A stretch of DNA of 64,000 bases from Saccharothrix sp. ALI-22-I (lineage in GTDB: Bacteria; Actinomycetota; Actinomycetes; Mycobacteriales; Pseudonocardiaceae). The stretch is from NCBI RefSeq assembly GCF_001984175.1, contig NZ_MTQP01000052.1, forward strand, positions 92,767 to 156,766. The letters are read 5' to 3'. Of this stretch, positions 42,501 to 50,071 are shown one piece after another (the stretch's first letter is position 1; the number at the start of each line of letters is the position of its first letter). The translations under genes were made by a program, and so were the position numbers. A model generated the notes under the pieces. The model was not told the origin of the DNA. It was given only the letters and a program-made list of their open reading frames with translations, and searched no databases.

Positions 42501-42864
42501 GCACGGTGTCCTGCACGCGGCGCAGCTGGCGGTCCAGGACCACGCGGTCGAGCTGCTTGCCGGACGCGACGTGGCTCGTGCTCAGGTCCCGTTCGCGCTG
42601 CAACTGCTGCACCAGGTCGGCGACCGCGGACTCCAGCTGGACCTGGTTGGCCAGCCGGTTCAGGTCGGCCGCGTCGGCGAGGTCGGTGTTGACCCGCAGG
42701 CCGCCGAGGGCGACCGCGGCGACGGTGGGGATCAGCAGGACGGCCGTCAGCTTGGTGGGCAGCCGCCAGTTGCGCAGCCGCCAGCCGGCCGTGGGGGACT
42801 TGCTCTCCCGCACGGTCGCGTTCGATCCGGCCGTGGTCGGCCCGTTACCCGTTGACTCGGTCAC
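39559..42864 (-). CDS. cvnA: Conservon sensor histidine kinase-like protein CvnA (nitrate/nitrite-sensor type)
   Basis: 1101 residues. First membrane helix at about 42-62, an extracytoplasmic all-helical sensor of the NIT type to about 335, second helix [18 protein letters not shown] near 340-358, HAMP region, then HATPase_c with N-box [12 protein letters not shown] near 551 and IQDRGVGMG near 586. The final about 400 residues are Pro/Glu-rich, disordered and carry repeated (L/G)PKR motifs. GTG 42864 (VTESTGNGP) is the best start although its ribosome site is weak; the frame opens to 43209. The divergent neighbour is a solute-binding lipoprotein, which could present the ligand. Confidence 0.88.
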   Translation of the reverse strand: MTESTGNGPTTAGSNATVRESKSPTAGWRLRNWRLPTKLTAVLLIPTVAAVALGGLRVNTDLADAADLNRLANQVQLESAVADLVQQLQRERDLSTSHVASGKQLDRVVLDRQLRRVQDTVQALTNKITELSGDLDDEVVTRFSRARDQLDRLNSLRTAVRDTQYPSDAVMRTYSESVEGLLDLGDQAIAGINQPELVRLHLATNAIARIKEQESRKRGIMLDVFQTGSFGSGQERQLLAANAELNAAINDFRKNATADQAKIYDDTVTGLIVDTANDMQETALNLAAAGQPLTSLRAERWDIAATLTVNLTRDVENLLLEQLQTRTDELTGAARAAAFRDGGIVLGALLLAIVMALFVSRSILNPLRVLRRTALEVADRGLPEAVGRILADPNPHEAAKTAIAPVPITTREEVGQVARAFDAVHGEAVRLAAEQALLRDNVNSMFVNLSRRSQALVERQLNLIDRLEQDEQDPDQLASLFELDHLATRMRRNSENLLVLSGTDLSRRLTRPVPAAEVLGAAVSEVEQYARVQVGQTPELTVQGRAVNDLVHLIAELLDNATAFSDPVTKVTVRTARTRKGELAIEIQDRGVGMGEPEINDANQRLADPPDVDVAVSRRMGLYVVARLAKRHDIKVRLRANEDIEGGTTALVVVPETLVASPGATGSPMGGEQLPAFGDQGFGDQGFGDSAFGNTAQRASGIAGAFGTGTLSRLDDESGFPSMPRGEDEPVFPVSFVQGQGDHDPARVPSFGETSTFGETPAETSGEMSQSWMTAGDERDVEREPKGSFGEPTLFTAYEDRAEPDEDYGHGFETTQFAPALDNGFLIDPEPEPEPARRNGSTPPVSARPPDHELDAPTERLPIYEAVLSQWFQAVGSETSAATAQAVPPVPEPEPVVREEPILPTRRPRPVPPVAPTTSDDALPQRGTLDAGENALPKRETEGGLPQRAEVPPSLTEGGLPKRQPGFPSNLPKRAAEVPRVTEPEPVAEPEPAVPSAESVWESPADQGWQAAQALLSKAPETTTQAGLPKRTPKAQLVPGSAAPKPQASERQPQRPPLPPRSADAIRGRMSSLQQGVHRGRHAMIDAYAGDMSSRQDEEQE

Positions 42865-43305
42865 AGTTCCATCACTCAGCGCAGCCAATCCGTCACCCGT
42901 TCCGGGCCTTTCGGAGCGTGGTGGAATCCCCACGCCTGATTGGCTGGGGCCTCTCTCTCGACGGGCCACCCTGGGCTTCCTCTTCCGGCAGCAGTGTTCC
43001 CCGGCCTCCCCCCGTGGACCGAAGCATGGACTCGAAATCGGGCCGAATTGCAGCACAGGAGCGGTGGTGCCGGCTAGGCACCCCACCCCGCGCAGGGACA
43101 CGACGGTCTGCGACGACCTGTGCACCAAGCGGGGAGCGTAGTGCGCGACCGTGGCCCTGGGGAAGACTCCGGAAGCACTCACCGTATCGGAGCAGGGCTG
43201 TCGTTTCATACCTCTGGGTGGTTACCATCCCCCGAGTCGACAAGTGCGTCGAACAATTCGTTGATCAATAGACCCCGCTCTCAGGTCATCCCGGCGAGAG
43301 GTGCC
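42865..43305. promoter_or_regulatory. 441-bp divergent promoter region between cvnA and solute-binding protein
   Basis: No gene is supported here; the frames extending from both sides lack ribosome sites. The AT-richer segment 43240-43275 (acaagtgcgtcgaacaattcgttgatcaatag) is the likely promoter area for the lipoprotein gene and contains CGAACAATTCG, a near-palindrome. Both transcripts must start within this region. Confidence 0.45.
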
Positions 43306-44283
43306 ATGCCTACCCCAGCACGTGTTCTGCGACGTGCGGCCGCGTTGTTCGCCTGTGCCGCCACCCTGACGGCGTGCGGACTGCTGCCCGGCACCGACGG
43401 GAACAGCCGCCCCGACGTGGAACGCAGCACACTGCGCATCGGTGTGCTGCCAGTGGTGGACGTCGCACCGCTGCGCCTCGCCTACAACAACAAGTTGTTC
43501 GAGAAGGCCGGCCTCCAGGTGCAGCTCGTCCCGCTGAACAGCGAGGACGAGGGCATCAAGGCGCTCGACACCACGCTCGACCTGACCTGGTCGACCCACG
43601 TCACCCTGTTCCGCACCTACGCCGAGGGCACCAAGCTGCAACTGCAGGGTGAGGCGTACCAGGCGGGCGCGAACACGATGGCGCTGGTCACGTTGGACGA
43701 CGCCTACGACAGCCCCGCCAAGCGGCCCGACCCGCGCATCGCCGTGCCGTCGTTCGCCGACGTCGGCGCGCTGACCACGAAGGCCGTGCTCAAGACGGCG
43801 GGTGTGGAGAAGGGGCGGATCAAGTCGGTCGAGCTGCCGTTCGAGCAGATGGTCGACGCGCTGCGGGCCGGGCAGGTCGACGCGGCGTGGATGACCGAGC
43901 CGTTCATCACCCAGGCGCAGCGCAACGCCGGCGCCCGCATCCTCACCGACACCGCGGTCGGCCCGACCAAGGACTTCCCCATGTCCGGGTACGCGTCGAG
44001 CAGGAAGTTCGCCGACGACAACCCGCGCACGATGTCCCTGTTCCGGCAGGTCCTGCGGGACGCGCAGGAGGCGGCGTCGAACGACAAGCTGTCCGTGCAG
44101 AACGCGCTGACCGGCTACATGGACGTCGACCAGCAGACCGCGGCGCTGGTGTCGGTGGGCACGTTCCCGCTGTCGCTCAACCCGGTCCGGTTGCAGCGGG
44201 TCGCGGACATGATGGACACCGAAGAGGTGCTCCCGGAGCGGTTGGACGTCGGCGGATTGTTGCCGCCTGGAACCACGAACTGA
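43306..44283 (+). CDS. NMT1/THI5-like ABC substrate-binding lipoprotein
   Basis: 325 residues. Lipoprotein signal RRAAALFACAATLTAC (Cys24), then a periplasmic-type binding fold: TLRIGVLPVVDVAPLRLAYNNKLFEKAGLQVQLVP, DLTWSTHVTLF, and GQVDAAWMTEPFITQAQRN, which fit the SsuA/TauA/NMT1 group binding nitrate, sulfonates, bicarbonate or thiamine precursors. No permease or ATPase is nearby, so it may serve as an orphan receptor. ATG 43306 with GAGAGG. Divergent from cvnA, whose sensor is of the NIT type. A T-tailed terminator follows. Confidence 0.87.
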   Translation: MPTPARVLRRAAALFACAATLTACGLLPGTDGNSRPDVERSTLRIGVLPVVDVAPLRLAYNNKLFEKAGLQVQLVPLNSEDEGIKALDTTLDLTWSTHVTLFRTYAEGTKLQLQGEAYQAGANTMALVTLDDAYDSPAKRPDPRIAVPSFADVGALTTKAVLKTAGVEKGRIKSVELPFEQMVDALRAGQVDAAWMTEPFITQAQRNAGARILTDTAVGPTKDFPMSGYASSRKFADDNPRTMSLFRQVLRDAQEAASNDKLSVQNALTGYMDVDQQTAALVSVGTFPLSLNPVRLQRVADMMDTEEVLPERLDVGGLLPPGTTN

Positions 44284-44313
44284 CTCACGGTCAGCATATG
44301 ACTAAGAGCGACA

Positions 44314-44346
44314 GGGGCCTTCCCATTCCGGGAAGGCCCCTTTTTT
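44314..44346 (+). terminator. Rho-independent terminator with T-tract
   Basis: GGGGCCTTCCC (44314-44324), loop ATTCC, GGGAAGGCCCC (44330-44340), then six T. The clearest intrinsic terminator in the window, 30 bases after the binding-protein stop. Confidence 0.95.
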
Positions 44347-44391
44347 CGGCTTTTCCGCGTCGGTTGGAACTCGATCAGGACTCGGTTTCGA

Positions 44392-44446
44392 CTCGCGTTA
44401 CAGCCGGCGTTACAGCCGCTACACCGAGCGTTACGGCTCGCGTTAC
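44392..44446. repeat. GCGTTAC short repeats
   Basis: GCGTTAC occurs four times between 44394 and 44446 (…GCGTTACAGCC, GCGTTACAGCC, GCGTTACGG, GCGTTACGCC), the last overlapping the stop codon of the minus-strand LppU-like gene. Possibly a slipped 3' end. Confidence 0.6.
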
Positions 44447-45321
44447 GCCTCGGTCAGACAGATCGTGGTCGCCGGCTGTGAGTAAACGAACACGGTGTCG
44501 CCGCTCTCGCACTCGTTCTCGTCCGCACGGCCTTCGATGACCTTGCCGACCTTGTACGTGGCACTGGAATCGCAGGTCACCTTGGTGGTTTTGGCCGCGA
44601 CAATCGTGCCCTCCTGCTTGAAGCAGTCGCCTTCGGCGGCGTTGAGCGTGAGGCACAGCTTGAAGCCGTTGCTGCGCCGGCCGCCGCTGTCGGAGTACTC
44701 CGCGTAGTCGCCGTCCGGGCAGGATTCGGTGCTGCTGTCGAGGTTGGCCGCGACCTTGAAAGCGGCTTCCTGCGAGGAGCAGTCGATCTTCTCCACGTCG
44801 GCGTCGGTGACGGTGGCCGAGACGACCTTGATGCACTCACCGGCCTCGGCGCCCGACGGGCCGGTGACGTTGGCGATGATGCCGGCGATCACGACGCCCA
44901 CGATGCCCAGCGCCACCACGGCGACCAGCGCCTTCGCACCGCGTGACGTGCCCTTGGCGGGCGGGGGCGGGAACTGCTGCGGGTAGCCGGGCTGTCCGGG
45001 CTGCCCCGGCTGACCGGGCTGCGGGTACTGGGGCGGCGGGTACTGCGGCGGCTGGCCCTGGTAGCCGGGCATCGGCTGGTAGCCGGGCTGCTGCCCGTAC
45101 TGCTGCCCGTACTGCTGCCCGTACTGCTGGTCGTACTGCGGTTGACCTGGCTGTTGCCCGAACTGCTGCTGCTGGTCGTACTGCGGTTGACCTGGCTGTT
45201 GGCCGGGCTGCTGCGCGGGGAACCCCTGCGGCGACGACGGCGGTCCCCAGCCCGGCTGCTGGGGTGGCGGGAAACCCTGCGGCGGGCCATAGGGCGGCGG
45301 CTGGTTGGGGGGCGTGGTCAC
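44443..45321 (-). CDS. LppU-like membrane protein 1 with Gln/Pro/Tyr-rich N-terminus
   Basis: 292 residues. The first about 125 are low-complexity Pro/Gln/Gly/Tyr (YGQQYGQQYGQQ repeats), then one membrane helix (KALVAVVALGIVGVVIAGIIANV) and an exported domain with regularly spaced Cys: AGECIKV, EKIDCSSQEA, ESCPDG, FKLCLTLN, GDCFKQ, KVTCDSS, NECESG, TICLTEA. Even Cys number suggests disulphides. Resembles the LppU/SCO3897 family, function unknown. GTG 45321 with AGGAA upstream. First of three tandem relatives. Confidence 0.75.
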   Translation of the reverse strand: MTTPPNQPPPYGPPQGFPPPQQPGWGPPSSPQGFPAQQPGQQPGQPQYDQQQQFGQQPGQPQYDQQYGQQYGQQYGQQPGYQPMPGYQGQPPQYPPPQYPQPGQPGQPGQPGYPQQFPPPPAKGTSRGAKALVAVVALGIVGVVIAGIIANVTGPSGAEAGECIKVVSATVTDADVEKIDCSSQEAAFKVAANLDSSTESCPDGDYAEYSDSGGRRSNGFKLCLTLNAAEGDCFKQEGTIVAAKTTKVTCDSSATYKVGKVIEGRADENECESGDTVFVYSQPATTICLTEA

Positions 45322-45399
45322 CTGGCGTTCCTCTCGAATCGGGCGAGCGGAACGTACCGCCGTGCGGTGTCCTGGCGCAGGGGTTTCCGGACGGTGGGC

Positions 45400-45882
45400 T
45401 CAGCGCACGCCGGGGCGCGTCAGGCAGAACGTCACAGCGGGCTCCGGGTACCGCACCGTGCGGTCGTCACCGCAGGTCACAGTGCCCGTGGCGGCCTTGA
45501 CCACGCGGACCACGTCGGCGGTCGTGCACTCCACCTTGCGCAGCCCGGCGAGCTGGTCCTGCTGGTAGCAGGCGCCCTCGACGAGGTTCGGGATCAGGCA
45601 GAGCGTGGCCGAGCCGGTGTAGGTCGAGTAGGGCGCGCCACCGGTCGGGCACTTCGAGGCGTCGTCCACGACCTTCGCGATCTTGACGTTGGCCTGGTCG
45701 GAGCCGCAATCCATGGCCCGGTACTTCGGCGCGTCGGCTTCGCCCTCGATCCTCGCGCAGGCGCCTGGCTCCGGGGTGCGCGGACCGCCGGTGAGCACCG
45801 TGAACGCGAACGCGCCCGCCACCAGCACCGCGACCGCGCCGACACCCCATCCGATCTTCCGCATGGAACAGGGCATCGGCAC
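45400..45882 (-). CDS. LppU-like membrane protein 2, short
   Basis: 160 residues: short basic N-terminus, one membrane helix (IGWGVGAVAVLVAGAFAFTVL) and the same Cys-patterned exported domain as its neighbours (PGACARIEG, RAMDCGSDQA, SKCPTGG, ATLCLIPN, GACYQQ, KVECTTAD, TVTCGDD, YPEPAVTFCLTRPG). It lacks the low-complexity cytosolic region of the other two. Starts at 45882 (GTG), 45876 or 45864 (ATG) are all possible; no strong ribosome site. Confidence 0.72.
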   Translation of the reverse strand: MPMPCSMRKIGWGVGAVAVLVAGAFAFTVLTGGPRTPEPGACARIEGEADAPKYRAMDCGSDQANVKIAKVVDDASKCPTGGAPYSTYTGSATLCLIPNLVEGACYQQDQLAGLRKVECTTADVVRVVKAATGTVTCGDDRTVRYPEPAVTFCLTRPGVR

Positions 45883-45939
45883 GGCCGCGCGCCGGGTTGA
45901 GCCGGTTCACCCGCGCGGGTCGACCTCCGGGCCGGGGGT

Positions 45940-46731
45940 TTACAGCTCCGCGGGCGCCAGGCAGTACGTGACGGGCGGTTCCGGGTAGGACATGCCGGCG
46001 GCGTCCGGGCAGGCGTTCGTGTCGGTGGAGCCCTGGATGACCTTGGTGACCTTGATGGTCTCGGGGCCGGTGCAGTCGGTCTTGACGAAGCCGGTGCCCT
46101 CGTCGGGCTTGTAGCAGGCGCCCTCGGCCATGTTCGGCAGCAGGCACAGCTTGAAGCCGTCGCCGACGCTGCCGGCCGGGGCGATCTCGGTGTAGAGGCC
46201 TTCTTCCGGGCAGGTGTCCTCGGTCGCTTCGAGGACCTTGCCGACCTTGTACGAGGCCTTGTCCTCGTCACAGTCGAGGGTTTCGACCTCGGCCCGGTTG
46301 TCGGCCTCGGCGGTGAGGCTGACGCAGTCGCCGGCCTCGGCGTTGGTGGAGCCGCTGAAGAGGTAGAACACGCCGACGACGCCGATGCCGATCAGCAGGA
46401 GCACCAGGACGCCGATGACGATCTTCGTGACGTTCACGCCACTGCCCCGCGTGGTCTCGGACCCTTGATGCGCCTCGGGGACCTGAGGGAAGGCCGCAGT
46501 CGCACCGGCAGTCGCACCGGCAGCCGAGCCACCGGCCGCGGCACCGGGGGCGGCGATGCGCTCGGCGTCAGCGGGCGGCACGTCCGGGTCGGCGGCCGGG
46601 TCGGCAGCGGCGGAGCCGGAAGCGGGCGGGGTGGCCGGCGAGGGCGAGGCAGGTTCGGCCGGCGATGCGCCGGACGGCGTCGGGGTGGCCTTGGGCGCGT
46701 CCTCGGCGGGGCGGTTCGGCTCGTTGCTCAT
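45940..46731 (-). CDS. LppU-like membrane protein 3 with Pro/Ala-rich N-terminus
   Basis: 263 residues: about 105 residues of Ala/Pro/Ser-rich disordered sequence, a membrane helix (VTKIVIGVLVLLLIGIGVVGVFYLF), and the same Cys-patterned domain (AGDCVSL, ETLDCDEDKA, DTCPEEG, FKLCLLPN, GACYKP, KTDCTGP, NACPDAAG, YPEPPVTYCLAP). ATG 46731 with GAGG six bases upstream. First gene of the minus-strand trio. Function unknown; a tandem duplication product. Confidence 0.75.
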   Translation of the reverse strand: MSNEPNRPAEDAPKATPTPSGASPAEPASPSPATPPASGSAAADPAADPDVPPADAERIAAPGAAAGGSAAGATAGATAAFPQVPEAHQGSETTRGSGVNVTKIVIGVLVLLLIGIGVVGVFYLFSGSTNAEAGDCVSLTAEADNRAEVETLDCDEDKASYKVGKVLEATEDTCPEEGLYTEIAPAGSVGDGFKLCLLPNMAEGACYKPDEGTGFVKTDCTGPETIKVTKVIQGSTDTNACPDAAGMSYPEPPVTYCLAPAEL

Positions 46732-46800
46732 GATCATCCTCGCTGGACGGGTGCGCGTGACAGTCCCAGAAGGTAGCGGCACGCGCACCCACGAGGTGGA

Positions 46801-46942
46801 TCAGGCGTTCTCGCCCGGCGCGAAGCAGAACGCGGTCTTCGGCTCCGACCGGGTTCGCCACCAGGCACAGCTTCGACTTCGGATCGTGAGCGCTGGTGTG
46901 CGATCCGGCACGCTCGGCTACGGACTTGCGTGCGGTAGGCAC
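46801..46942 (-). pseudogene. Remnant of a fourth LppU-like gene
   Basis: Upstream of LppU-like 3, one frame reads HDPKSKLCLVAN (compare FKLCLLPN of the paralogues) and another, ending at TGA 46801, reads EPKTAFCFAPGENA, matching the YPEPPVTYCLAPAEL end of LppU-like 3. The middle of the domain (three Cys positions) is missing and the frame changes between the pieces, so this is an internally deleted copy. It now forms the promoter region of the XPB gene. Confidence 0.6.
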
Positions 46943-46977
46943 ACTGGACAGACACCAAGCGACAGGAGCGCGTACCA

Positions 46978-48639
46978 GTGACTGACGGCCCTTTGATCGT
47001 CCAGTCGGACAAGACCCTGCTGCTGGAGGTCGAGCACCCGCTGTCGGACGACGCGCGCACCGCCATCGCGCCGTTCGCCGAACTCGAACGCGCCCCCGAG
47101 CACATCCACACCTACCGGGTCACGCCGCTGGCGCTGTGGAACGCGCGTGCCGCCGGCCACGACGCCGAGCAGGTGGTCGACGCGCTGGTCCGGTTCTCCC
47201 GCTACCCCGTGCCGCAGCCGTTGCTGGTGGACGTGGTCGACACGATGGGCCGGTTCGGCCGGCTCCAGCTGGCCAACCACCCGGTGCACGGCCTGGTGCT
47301 GAACTCGCTGGACCGCGCGGTGCTGGAAGAGGTGCTCCGGCACAAGAAGATCAAGCCGATGATGGGCGCGCGGATCGACGACGACACCGTCGTCGTGCAC
47401 CCGAGCGAACGCGGCCGGCTCAAGCAGATGCTGCTCAAGATCGGGTGGCCGGCGGAGGACCTGGCCGGGTACGTCGACGGCGAGGCGCACCCGATCGACC
47501 TGGTCGAGGACGGGTGGCAGCTGCGCGACTACCAGCGGATGGCCGCGCAGGCGTTCTGGGCGGGCGGTTCGGGCGTGGTGGTGCTGCCGTGCGGTGCGGG
47601 GAAGACGCTGGTCGGCGCGGCGGCGATGGCCGAGGCGGGCGCGACCACGTTGATCCTGGTGACGAACACCGTCGCGGGCCGGCAGTGGAAGCGCGAGCTG
47701 GTGGCGCGCACGTCGTTGACCGAGGACGAGATCGGCGAGTACTCCGGTGAGCGCAAGGAGATCCGGCCGGTCACGATCGCGACGTACCAGGTGATCACCC
47801 GCAGGTCGAAGGGCGAGTACAAGCACCTGGAGCTGTTCGACTCGCGGGACTGGGGCCTGATCGTCTACGACGAGGTGCACCTGCTGCCCGCGCCGGTGTT
47901 CCGGATGACCGCCGACCTGCAGTCGCGGCGTCGGTTGGGGCTCACGGCGACGTTGGTGCGCGAGGACGGTCAGGAAGGCGACGTGTTCTCGCTGATCGGG
48001 CCGAAGCGGTACGACGTCCCGTGGCGGGACATCGAGGCGCAGGGCTGGATCGCGCCGGCCGAGTGCACCGAGGTGCGGGTGACGTTGACCGACAACGAAC
48101 GGCTGGAGTACGCGACCGCCGAGCCGGAGGAGCGGTACAAGCTGTGCTCCACGGCACGGACGAAGCTGCCGGTGGTGAAGGCGATCCTGGAGCAGCACCC
48201 GGACGAGCCGACGTTGGTGATCGGGGCTTACCTGGACCAACTGGAGTCGCTGGGCGAGGCTCTGGACGCCCCGATCATCCAGGGTTCGACGAAGAACAAG
48301 GAGCGCGAAGCGCTGTTCGACCAGTTCCGGCGCGGTGAGCTGCGGACGTTGGTGGTGTCGAAGGTGGCGAACTTCTCCATCGACCTGCCCGAGGCGTCGG
48401 TGGCGGTGCAGGTGTCGGGCACGTTCGGGTCGCGCCAGGAGGAGGCGCAGCGTTTGGGCCGGTTGCTGCGGCCCAAGGGTGACGGGCGACAGGCGCACTT
48501 CTACTCGGTGGTGTCGCGCGACACGCTGGACACCGACTACGCCGCCCACCGCCAACGTTTCCTCGCCGAACAGGGCTACGCGTACAAGATCGTGGACGCG
48601 GACGACCTACTCGGTCCCAAGCTCCCCGACATCGGCTGA
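46978..48639 (+). CDS. XPB/Ssl2-type DNA helicase (Rad25 family)
   Basis: 553 residues, superfamily 2 helicase. N-terminal domain with FSRYPVPQPLLVDVVDTMGR, then Q-like LRDYQRMAAQAFW, Walker A PCGAGKT near 204-210, DEVH (298-301), LTATLVREDGQEGD with the RED motif of XPB, and C-terminal motifs IQGSTKNKERE and QRLGRLLRPKGDG. Bacterial XPB is a 3'-5' ATP-dependent helicase; in M. tuberculosis it is Rv0861c (ercc3). GTG 46978 with AGGAG upstream. Partner protein is at 34954-37200. The 3' end overlaps a convergent small gene by 33 bases. Confidence 0.94.
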   Translation: MTDGPLIVQSDKTLLLEVEHPLSDDARTAIAPFAELERAPEHIHTYRVTPLALWNARAAGHDAEQVVDALVRFSRYPVPQPLLVDVVDTMGRFGRLQLANHPVHGLVLNSLDRAVLEEVLRHKKIKPMMGARIDDDTVVVHPSERGRLKQMLLKIGWPAEDLAGYVDGEAHPIDLVEDGWQLRDYQRMAAQAFWAGGSGVVVLPCGAGKTLVGAAAMAEAGATTLILVTNTVAGRQWKRELVARTSLTEDEIGEYSGERKEIRPVTIATYQVITRRSKGEYKHLELFDSRDWGLIVYDEVHLLPAPVFRMTADLQSRRRLGLTATLVREDGQEGDVFSLIGPKRYDVPWRDIEAQGWIAPAECTEVRVTLTDNERLEYATAEPEERYKLCSTARTKLPVVKAILEQHPDEPTLVIGAYLDQLESLGEALDAPIIQGSTKNKEREALFDQFRRGELRTLVVSKVANFSIDLPEASVAVQVSGTFGSRQEEAQRLGRLLRPKGDGRQAHFYSVVSRDTLDTDYAAHRQRFLAEQGYAYKIVDADDLLGPKLPDIG

Positions 48640-48855
48640 ATCGGACTCGGCTGACCGGAGTTGGTCGAGCGCTCGCTGGAAGTGCTCGACCACCTTCTCC
48701 AGCCCGGCCTCGGTGACGACCATGCTCAACTCGCCACCGCGCCGGCCGCTGAAGGTGAACTGGGCCTCGTCGCCCACCACGTCGGACTCGACCGAGCACC
48801 CCTCCTCGATCCGAACCCACGAGTCGACCGCGATTCCACCATTCGTGTACACCAC
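48607..48855 (-). CDS. Small protein divergent from XRE regulator
   Basis: 82 residues, soluble and acidic: MVYTNGGIAVDSWVRIEEGCSVESDVVGDEAQFTFSG, then a helical part KVVEHFQRALDQLRS. AAGGAGG before GTG 48855 supports expression. Family not recognised. It faces the XRE/DUF397 pair across a 125-bp promoter region and may be regulated with it; many XRE/DUF5753-DUF397 loci have such a small companion. Last codons overlap the XPB 3' end. Confidence 0.65.
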   Translation of the reverse strand: MVYTNGGIAVDSWVRIEEGCSVESDVVGDEAQFTFSGRRGGELSMVVTEAGLEKVVEHFQRALDQLRSAESDSADVGELGTE

Positions 48856-48876
48856 AGGACCTCCTTCCTCAGTCGT

Positions 48877-48893
48877 ATCAGCTATAGCCTGAT
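48877..48893. promoter_or_regulatory. Near-palindrome in the XRE divergent promoter
   Basis: ATCAG-CTATAGC-CTGAT: a 5-bp inverted repeat around CTATAG. Located 22 bases upstream of the small gene and about 90 upstream of the XRE gene. Possible operator or promoter element; no experimental basis. Confidence 0.35.
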
Positions 48894-48980
48894 GGCCATC
48901 GGTCCGCTCAACCTAGCTGGTATCACGCTACTTTTGAGTGTCCTACCTCTGAAATAGCTCATTCGAGTGAGGAGATGCCT

Positions 48981-49850
48981 GTGGTGACCTCGTCCAGCAG
49001 CCCGACCGTGCTCAAGCGCTGGATCGCCTTCGAGCTGCGCAAACTGCGTGAGGATTGCCGCATCAGCCGGGAGGAAGCGGCGGCGGTGATCAAGGGCTCT
49101 GTGCCCGCGATCGGCCACATGGAGACCGGCCGGTCGCTGCCCAAGCCGTTGGAGTTGGAGCGGCTGCTGGAGCTGTACGGCGTGGCAGAGCGGTCCGAGT
49201 TCTTCCTCGACCTGCGGCTGCGTGCGAAGAAGGGCCGCGACTGGTGGATCGGCTTCGACGACACTGCGGTGCCGGAGTACTTCAAGCTGTTCCTGGGTTT
49301 GGAGTCGTCGGCGGTGAAGATCGAGAGCTGGGACGCGATCGTCGTTCCCGGCCTGTTCCAGACACCCGACTACGCCCGCGCCATCATCCGGGGTGGCCGT
49401 CCCGAGTTCCCCGCGACCGAGGTGGAGAAGCGGGTCGAGCTGCGCATGGCCCGCCAGGGCGAAGTGCTCGACCAGGAAGACGCGCCGCAGGTGTGGGCGG
49501 TGATCTCGGAGGCGGCGCTGCGCCTCCAGGTCGGCAGCCCCGCCATCCTCCGGGCCCAGTTGGAACGCCTGGTGGAGCTGCGCGAGTACCCGAACATCGA
49601 GATGCAGGTCCTGCCCGCGTCCGCAGGCGCGCACACTGGCGTGGACGGCGGGTTCATCGTGTTGACCTTCCCGAACGAGTTGGAACACGACCCGGGTTGC
49701 GTCTACATCGAGAGCCGCGTCAAAGGCGTCTACTACGAGGAGCCGGACCAGGTCATGGCCTACCGGGACGCGCTGACCCGGTTGCGGGTCCGGGCCGACA
49801 AGCCGGAAGACTTCCCGGCCTGGGCCAAGAAGGCTATGAAGGAGTTGTGA
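48981..49850 (+). CDS. XRE-family regulator with DUF5753 domain
   Basis: 289 residues: N-terminal HTH at about 15-60 (LRKLREDCRISREEAAAVIKGSVPAIGHMETGRSLPKPLELERLLELYG) and a C-terminal DUF5753 domain (VVPGLFQTPDYARAIIRGG, QVWAVISEAALRLQVGSP, YPNIEMQVLPASAGAHTGVDGGF). Such proteins pair with DUF397 proteins and affect development and antibiotic production in Streptomyces. ATG 48975 touches the GAGGAG ribosome site, so GTG 48981 (spacing 6) or 48984 is the real start. Confidence 0.9.
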   Translation: MVTSSSSPTVLKRWIAFELRKLREDCRISREEAAAVIKGSVPAIGHMETGRSLPKPLELERLLELYGVAERSEFFLDLRLRAKKGRDWWIGFDDTAVPEYFKLFLGLESSAVKIESWDAIVVPGLFQTPDYARAIIRGGRPEFPATEVEKRVELRMARQGEVLDQEDAPQVWAVISEAALRLQVGSPAILRAQLERLVELREYPNIEMQVLPASAGAHTGVDGGFIVLTFPNELEHDPGCVYIESRVKGVYYEEPDQVMAYRDALTRLRVRADKPEDFPAWAKKAMKEL

Positions 49851-50023
49851 TCGAAATGAAGTTCCAGTGGCGGAAGTCGTCCTACAGCGAGTCGGCGAAC
49901 GGCTGCGTGGAGATCGGCTCCACCCCCAGGGTGGTCGGCGTCCGGGACTCGAAGCTCGGCGACGCCAGCCCCGTGCTCACCTTCACCCGGACGGCGTTCG
50001 GCGCGTTTCTCGCGGCGCGCTGA
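49847..50023 (+). CDS. DUF397 protein
   Basis: 58 residues with the full DUF397 pattern: FQWRKSSYSESANGCVEIG, VVGVRDSKLGDASPVLTFT, AFGAFLAA. Starts with GTG overlapping the XRE stop (GTGA), or at ATG 49856 (MKFQWRKSS), which is the usual family start; AAGGAG at 49839 can serve either. In known XRE-DUF397 pairs the small protein acts as partner or antagonist of the regulator. Confidence 0.9.
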   Translation: MIEMKFQWRKSSYSESANGCVEIGSTPRVVGVRDSKLGDASPVLTFTRTAFGAFLAAR

Positions 50024-50071
50024 GGTCGCCGCTAGCTTGGACGCGTTCTTCGGTCCGACGATCGGGTGGGC

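Noticed and set aside
39577..42855. Very long plus-strand open frame opposite cvnA, and similar giant antisense frames opposite coxL, the Hsp90-like gene and the ABC exporters
   Set aside because: They mirror third-position GC bias of the real genes; translated products are Arg/Ala/Pro/Gly-rich or His/Gln-rich without domains, and no ribosome sites fit.
42865..43209. N-terminal continuation of CvnA to 43209
   Set aside because: The extra about 115 residues are Arg/Ser/Pro/Cys-rich and precede the expected cytosolic tail and membrane helix; the GTG at 42864 gives a normal architecture.
45030..45230. CRISPR-like or minisatellite array
   Set aside because: The short repeats are in-frame codons for the Gln/Pro/Tyr/Gly-rich N-terminus of LppU-like 1; there are no regular spacers.
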